Below are positions 6,297-9,954 of a stretch of 9,954 bases of DNA, piece by piece. The notes under the pieces were generated by a model. That model saw nothing but the letters and a program-made list of their open reading frames with translations. It was not told the origin of the DNA and searched no databases. Origin of the DNA: G020350405 sp964513655 (GTDB lineage Bacteria; Planctomycetota; Phycisphaerae; Sedimentisphaerales; Anaerobacaceae); contig CAZENQ010000118.1 of assembly GCA_964513655.1 (NCBI GenBank), positions 1 to 9,954 of the forward strand, in the 5' to 3' direction. A program made the position numbers and the translations under genes. Every line of letters starts with the position of its first letter. The first letter of the stretch is position 1.

Positions 6297-7907
6297 ATGG
6301 ATGTAAAGATTAAAACCGCGTTGGTGAGTGTTTCAGACAAGAAGGGCGTTGTTGAATTTGCAAAGAAGCTGGCCGGGATGGGGGTGAAGATAATCAGCAC
6401 GGGGGGGACGGCGAAGAAGCTGAGCGAGGCGGGGATTGAGGTGACCGGTATTGAGTTGGTCACGGGCTTTCCGGAGATGATGAACGGGAGGGTGAAGACG
6501 CTTCATCCGCGGATTCACGGTGGACTGCTGGGGCTTCGTGACAAGGCGGAGCATACGGCGGCGATGGATGAGCACGGGATTGAGCCGATTGATTTGGTGT
6601 GCGTGAATCTTTATCCGTTTGAGGCGACGATTGCGAAGGAAGGCTGCACGTTGGCGGACGCGATTGAAAATATTGATATTGGCGGGCCGAGTATGCTTCG
6701 GTCGGCGGCGAAGAACAACAAGTTTGTTACGGTAGTAACGAACCCGGACCAGTACGATAAAGTCATCGGGGAGATGGAGGGAAATGGCGGGGCGGTGAGC
6801 GGAGAGCTTCGTAGTGAGTTTGCGCGGGCTGCTTTTGGGTTGACGGCTTCGTATGACGCCGCTATTTCGAAGTATCTTACGGGCAGGGCGGGGGTTAAGT
6901 ATCCTGAGAAGATTTCCATTGCATTGATGAAGGAGAAGGAGCTTCGTTACGGTGAGAATCCGCATCAGGATGCGGCGTGGTATAAGCTGCCTGCGAGCGA
7001 TGAGATGACGGTATCGAGTGCGAAGCTGATGGAGGCTGATACTCAAATCAGCTTTAATAATCTTCTGGATACGAACGCGGCGTTTGAACTGGTGAAGGAA
7101 TTTTCGGAGCCTGCGGCGGTGGTGGTGAAGCACCTTAATCCGTGCGGCTGTGCGGTTGATGAGGATATTTGTGAGGCATATCGGAAGGCATACGAAGGAG
7201 ACGTTATCAGCGCGTTCGGGAGTATTGTGGCTTTGAACAGGAAGGTGGACTCGGAGCTTGCGCGGACGATAATGGAATCATACAGTCGATTCGGCAAGGC
7301 GCGAGGAGCGAGTGGGTTTTTTGCGGAGGTTATTATCGCGCCGGAGTTTGACAAGGATGCGATTGAGTTAATCCGGACGCTGAAGCGGTGGGGCAGCAGG
7401 GTGCGGCTGATGGAGACGGGGCCGATTGACAGGGCGAAGATAGACTGCGGCGAATTTGACGTTCGTTGTGTTATTGGCGGATTTTTGCTGCAGCGGCGTG
7501 ATTTGGTGGGGTGGGAGCCGGATGTGTTGAAGTTCCCGACAAAGGCGAGACCGACGGATGAGCAATTAGAGGATTTGCGTATTGGGTGGATAACGGCGAA
7601 GCACGTCAAGAGCAATACGATTGTACTGGTTAAGGGCAGGAAGGTTCTTGGTGTGGGGGCGGGGCAGATGAATCGTGTTGAATCCGGTCTGATTGCGTTT
7701 AAGCGGGCGGGTGAGGAGTCGAAGGGCTGTGCGATGGCTTCTGATGCGTTCTTCCCGTTCCCGGACAATGTTGAGAATGCCGCGAAGGCCGGGGTGGCGG
7801 CGATAGTTCAGCCGGGCGGGTCGAATAAGGATGATGAAGTGATTGCGTGTGCTGACAAGCACGGAATTGCGATGGTCTTTACGGGAAAGAGGCACTTTAA
7901 ACATTGA
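6297..7907 (+). CDS. purH: Bifunctional AICAR formyltransferase / IMP cyclohydrolase
   Basis: Catalyses the last two steps of de novo IMP synthesis in the cytoplasm: formylation of AICAR with 10-formyl-tetrahydrofolate, then ring closure of FAICAR to IMP. It has 536 residues, a normal length. The N-terminal cyclohydrolase (about 1-200) begins KTALVSVSDKKG and carries IISTGGTAKKL, GFPEMMNGRVKTLHPRIHGG (Lys67), NLYPF (Tyr106) and NIDIGGPSMLRSAAKNN (Asp127, Lys139), the residues lining the active site in characterised enzymes. The C-terminal transformylase carries LRYGENPHQ, VVVKHLNPCG with the catalytic Lys278-His279 pair, LGVGAGQMNRV, ASDAFFPFPDNV and the end VFTGKRHFKH. The ribosome site GGGAAGAGG (6283-6291) lies 5 bases from the ATG. 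It may be cotranscribed with the propeller gene; no purine riboswitch or PurR-like operator is seen. Confidence 0.98.
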   Translation: MDVKIKTALVSVSDKKGVVEFAKKLAGMGVKIISTGGTAKKLSEAGIEVTGIELVTGFPEMMNGRVKTLHPRIHGGLLGLRDKAEHTAAMDEHGIEPIDLVCVNLYPFEATIAKEGCTLADAIENIDIGGPSMLRSAAKNNKFVTVVTNPDQYDKVIGEMEGNGGAVSGELRSEFARAAFGLTASYDAAISKYLTGRAGVKYPEKISIALMKEKELRYGENPHQDAAWYKLPASDEMTVSSAKLMEADTQISFNNLLDTNAAFELVKEFSEPAAVVVKHLNPCGCAVDEDICEAYRKAYEGDVISAFGSIVALNRKVDSELARTIMESYSRFGKARGASGFFAEVIIAPEFDKDAIELIRTLKRWGSRVRLMETGPIDRAKIDCGEFDVRCVIGGFLLQRRDLVGWEPDVLKFPTKARPTDEQLEDLRIGWITAKHVKSNTIVLVKGRKVLGVGAGQMNRVESGLIAFKRAGEESKGCAMASDAFFPFPDNVENAAKAGVAAIVQPGGSNKDDEVIACADKHGIAMVFTGKRHFKH

Positions 7908-8018
7908 TTTGTTGCTTGTTGCCGGTGACTCGTGACTCGGGCAGCGGTTAAAGAAATTTAAAATTTCGACTCACTAAAGTAGAGAATTTCGAATAAGCCG
8001 GAACAGAGATGCGTATAG

Positions 8019-8040
8019 CGCGTGAGATTTTTGTCACGCG
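8019..8040. other. Hairpin in the purH to DUF4139 gap
   Basis: CGCGTGA (8019-8025) pairs perfectly with TCACGCG (8034-8040) around an 8-base T-rich loop. It lies 112 bases after the purH stop codon and before a possible promoter. No T-run follows the stem on the plus strand, so termination of purH is only a weak possibility; an operator is another. Confidence 0.35.
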
Positions 8041-8055
8041 TCGGTAACGTGCGGT

Positions 8056-8083
8056 TTGAAAAAGCTGCACCTGTCAATAAAGT
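8056..8083 (+). promoter_or_regulatory. Possible sigma-70-type promoter
   Basis: TTGAAA (8056-8061) and TAAAGT (8078-8083) are spaced 16 bases apart, matching 5 and 4 of 6 consensus positions. Transcription would begin near 8090 and leave a short leader carrying GGAGGT (8097-8102), 8 bases before the ATG at 8111. The 203-base gap from purH supports a separate promoter, but the match is modest. Confidence 0.3.
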
Positions 8084-8110
8084 GACAATTTTTTGTGGAG
8101 GTAGCCAGTC

Positions 8111-9793
8111 ATGGAGCGCGCTAAAAAATCCATTATTCTGATTGTTGTGATGTACTCTTTAGCTTTTATTCATCCAGTGAACGGGAAGTCGGAGACGGGA
8201 GAGACAAAGGCTGAGGGGAAGCTGCAGCAGGTGGCACTTTTCAAGAACGGTTTGGGATTTTTTGTATATGAGGTAACATGTCCCAAGAAGAGCGATTCGT
8301 TTAGTTTTATTCCATCCGCTGCGGCGTCGCACGGGAGTTTCTGGGTGTCGTATCCGCCGAAGGTTAAGCTGGAGGGACTTACGGCAAAGGAGGTGGATTC
8401 TGAGGAGTGGGTTGAGGCGGTGACGATTGGCGAACTGCTGCAGGCGAATGTGGGGCGGAAGGTGAGTCTGGTCTTTGAGGAGGAGCAGATAGTCGGTGTT
8501 ATAAGACATTTTGCGGATGACAGGAAAGGGCCAGAGCCTGACCCGTATGGACCCGGAGGTGCGGAGGTGGTTAGGGTGAATTATAGAAGGACAGATTTTG
8601 CGCAGTCCCGTCTGGTCATAATCGAAACCGATAAAGGTGAGGTCTGCATTGACCCGTACAATGTGAAAAAGGTTGAATTTCTCGATGGTAAGGCGGAAAA
8701 GCGTTTTGCCAGAAAGAGTAAGTCGATGGAGGTGGATGTGAAGCTGGGTTCACCTGCGGGGGGCAAGAAACTTACGGTGAGTTACCTGGCCAAGGGGATT
8801 ACGTGGGCGCCGAGCTATATTGTGGATATAACAGAAGGGGACGAGGCGAGGATTTCGGCGAAGGCTGCAGTGATAAACGAGGCCTGTGATTTGGATGATG
8901 TTACGGTGCAACTGGTCACGGGATTTCCGAATCTGCAATTTGCTGATGTGGTCAGCCCTCTTGCGAAGAAAGAGAATCTGGGCCAGTTCCTTGCAGCGCT
9001 GGCCAAAGGACAAAGCGAGGTAGACAGGCGTGGCGTAATGTATAATGTGGCGATGCAGCGGGCCGGGGCTTTTGAGGAAATGTCGGCAAGACCTGTTATG
9101 CCCGCCTATGGTGCAGCGGAAGCCGGGAAGGTGGCGGAGGATTTGTTCCTTTATCCGGTTGAGGAGGTTGAACTTGGGAAGGGAGAGGTAGGATACCTGG
9201 CGCTTTTTACTGAATTGGTGCCATATAAGCACATTTATCAGTGGGAGATACCTGATTATGTCAATGAGGAGGACCGCTATTTCTATGGCCGGCGAGAGCG
9301 AGAGCGTGAAGGGGTTGAAGAGGTCTGGCACTGTTTGAGAATGGAGAATACGACGAAAGTGCCGTGGACTACCGCACCGGCGGAGATAGTTAAGGAAGGT
9401 CTTATTCTTGGGCAGGACACTCTCAATTATACTCCGACAAAGGGTGAAACGACGGTAAAGATTACTCAGGCGGTGAGCGTCAAGGCCGAGCAAGTGGAGC
9501 TCGAATTTGAGAGAAAACGCGATGCGGCCCGATTATACGGCAATCACTACGACCTGGTGACGGTGGAAGGAAAACTTTCTGTTAGGAACTTTCAGCAGAA
9601 AGCTATTACGCTGGAGATTACCAAGACGCTATCTGGTGAGGTGAAATCGTCGGAGCCTGAAGCTAAGATTGAGAGCCTGGCGCGGGGATTGAGGCGTATG
9701 AATGCGGTGAGGAAGCTTACGTGGACGATAGAGCTGGAGGCGGGGGAGCGGAAAGACCTCGGTTATTTATATGAGGTGTATGTGAGGCGCTGA
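8111..9793 (+). CDS. Secreted DUF4139-type protein of unknown function
   Basis: The 560-residue product begins with a signal-peptide-like segment (basic MERAKKS, hydrophobic IILIVVMYSLAFI), with cleavage perhaps near residue 25. A beta-rich N-terminal domain starts VALFKNGLGFFVYEV (41-55) and continues to about residue 190. The DUF4139 signature follows: SYLAKGITWAPSYIVDI (224-240) and AAVINEACDLDDVTVQLVTG (252-271). A variable Ala-rich segment (about 285-340) comes next, then LFLYPVEEVELGKGEVGYLA (345-364), KHIYQWEIPD and a C-terminal beta domain ending LEAGERKDLGYLYEVYVRR. Relatives usually carry an N-terminal DUF4140 segment and are annotated, on thin evidence, as mucoidy-inhibitor-like. 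No enzyme motif is visible. It has a good ribosome site (GGAGGT, 8 bases upstream). It converges on metK. Confidence 0.75.
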   Translation: MERAKKSIILIVVMYSLAFIHPVNGKSETGETKAEGKLQQVALFKNGLGFFVYEVTCPKKSDSFSFIPSAAASHGSFWVSYPPKVKLEGLTAKEVDSEEWVEAVTIGELLQANVGRKVSLVFEEEQIVGVIRHFADDRKGPEPDPYGPGGAEVVRVNYRRTDFAQSRLVIIETDKGEVCIDPYNVKKVEFLDGKAEKRFARKSKSMEVDVKLGSPAGGKKLTVSYLAKGITWAPSYIVDITEGDEARISAKAAVINEACDLDDVTVQLVTGFPNLQFADVVSPLAKKENLGQFLAALAKGQSEVDRRGVMYNVAMQRAGAFEEMSARPVMPAYGAAEAGKVAEDLFLYPVEEVELGKGEVGYLALFTELVPYKHIYQWEIPDYVNEEDRYFYGRREREREGVEEVWHCLRMENTTKVPWTTAPAEIVKEGLILGQDTLNYTPTKGETTVKITQAVSVKAEQVELEFERKRDAARLYGNHYDLVTVEGKLSVRNFQQKAITLEITKTLSGEVKSSEPEAKIESLARGLRRMNAVRKLTWTIELEAGERKDLGYLYEVYVRR

Positions 9794-9800
9794 GATTTAA

Positions 9801-9820
9801 GGGCGGTTTGCGAATCGCCC
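9801..9820. repeat. Small GC-rich hairpin repeat, unit 1
   Basis: GGGCGGTT (9801-9808) and AATCGCCC (9813-9820) form an 8-pair stem (one G-T) with loop TGCG, starting 8 bases after the stop of the DUF4139 gene. It shares the 3' sequence TCGCCCCTA with the second hairpin at 9850-9871. It could act as a bidirectional transcription stop between converging genes, though no T-run follows. Confidence 0.5.
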
Positions 9821-9849
9821 CTATGGGTTTTGGTAGGCACAGGGAATTA

Positions 9850-9871
9850 GGGCGACCACACAGGGTCGCCC
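9850..9871. repeat. Small GC-rich hairpin repeat, unit 2
   Basis: GGGCGACC (9850-9857) is the exact reverse complement of GGTCGCCC (9864-9871), with loop ACACAG. Like the preceding hairpin it ends in TCGCCCCTA (9866-9874). Short imperfect palindromes of this type are common as dispersed, REP-like intergenic repeats. The pair sits tandemly in the 95-base gap between two convergent genes, 18 bases from the metK stop codon. Confidence 0.55.
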
Positions 9872-9888
9872 CTACTACGGGTCTGTGG

Positions 9889-9954
9889 TTACAGTCCTGC
9901 GGCCTTTCGGAGTTTTTTTACCATATCGGTTTTTTCCCAGGTGAAGTTGGCTCC
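9889..9954 (-). CDS. metK: S-adenosylmethionine synthetase, C-terminal end (partial)
   Basis: Only the last 21 codons and TAA are in the window; the gene enters from the right edge. The tail reads FTWEKTDMVKKLRKAAGL, matching the conserved MetK ending in which F-WEKTD is followed by a short helix and AAGL (E. coli has HFPWEKTDKAQLLRDAAGL). The enzyme makes S-adenosylmethionine from methionine and ATP. Catalytic residues lie outside the window. The gene converges on the DUF4139 gene, with two hairpin repeats between them. Confidence 0.85.
   Translation of the reverse strand, partial: GANFTWEKTDMVKKLRKAAGL

Noticed and set aside
6333..7133. Long minus-strand open frame (about 266 codons) opposite purH
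   Set aside because: It is the mirror of a certain gene. The G-rich codons of purH rarely give stops on the other strand, and the product is an Arg/His/Leu-rich sequence unlike a real protein.
7043..7768. Minus-strand open frame (about 241 codons) opposite the purH C-terminal half
   Set aside because: Same explanation; no family motif or ribosome site is seen.
8074..8096. TGTCA / TGACA inverted repeat followed by a T-run as a purH terminator
   Set aside because: The 5-bp AT-rich stem is weak and the T-run sits immediately before the ribosome site of the next gene; a promoter overlapping this stretch is at least as likely.
8750..9493. Minus-strand open frame (about 247 codons) opposite the DUF4139 gene
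   Set aside because: The sequence is rich in Arg, His and Leu, with no recognisable domain, and lies wholly within a well-supported plus-strand gene.
1..9954. CRISPR arrays, tRNA or rRNA genes, transposases, integrases, toxin-antitoxin pairs, riboswitches
   Set aside because: Reading both strands gave no regularly spaced repeats, no tRNA arm pattern outside coding sequence, and no proteins of these classes.

Overview
The window looks like chromosomal DNA of a Gram-negative, probably anaerobic bacterium of the Planctomycetota, most likely near Phycisphaerae/Sedimentisphaerales. That placement is an inference from three things: several outer-membrane beta-barrel genes, secreted proteins of unknown function around purH and metK, and a decayed dockerin-like motif. 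No rRNA or other phylogenetic marker is present, so it is tentative.

Left part (1-4584): an outer-membrane porin block with much decay. A broken minus-strand reading frame runs off the left edge. After a gene-poor gap come an intact Porin_5-type porin (587-1912) with a strong intrinsic terminator, an intact OprB-type carbohydrate porin (2263-3756) with a decapeptide-repeat linker, a 5'-truncated OprO/OprP-type porin fragment (to 4215), and a short remnant of a second Porin_5 C-terminus (about 4240-4344). The remnant is followed by a copy of the same terminator. A perfect 71-bp direct repeat (1977-2047 and 4381-4451) brackets the OprB gene and both remnants. After it lies a stretch with a dockerin-like calcium-loop motif that is no longer part of any complete gene.

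Right part (4724-9793): four intact plus-strand genes with markedly more G-rich codon usage. They encode a 98-residue protein of unknown function, a secreted PQQ-like beta-propeller protein, the bifunctional purine enzyme PurH, and a secreted DUF4139-type protein. The first three are closely spaced and could be cotranscribed. The fourth follows a 203-bp gap with its own possible promoter. A convergent metK (minus strand) enters from the right edge, and two small GC-rich hairpin repeats lie between the converging genes.

Functionally, the left block concerns solute uptake through the outer membrane and appears to have been rearranged by duplication and deletion. The right block mixes housekeeping metabolism (late purine synthesis, S-adenosylmethionine synthesis) with envelope or periplasmic proteins of unknown role. 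I see no defence system, CRISPR array, transposase, integrase, rRNA or tRNA. I also see no clearly new biological system. The most unusual structure is the porin block bounded by the 71-bp repeat.
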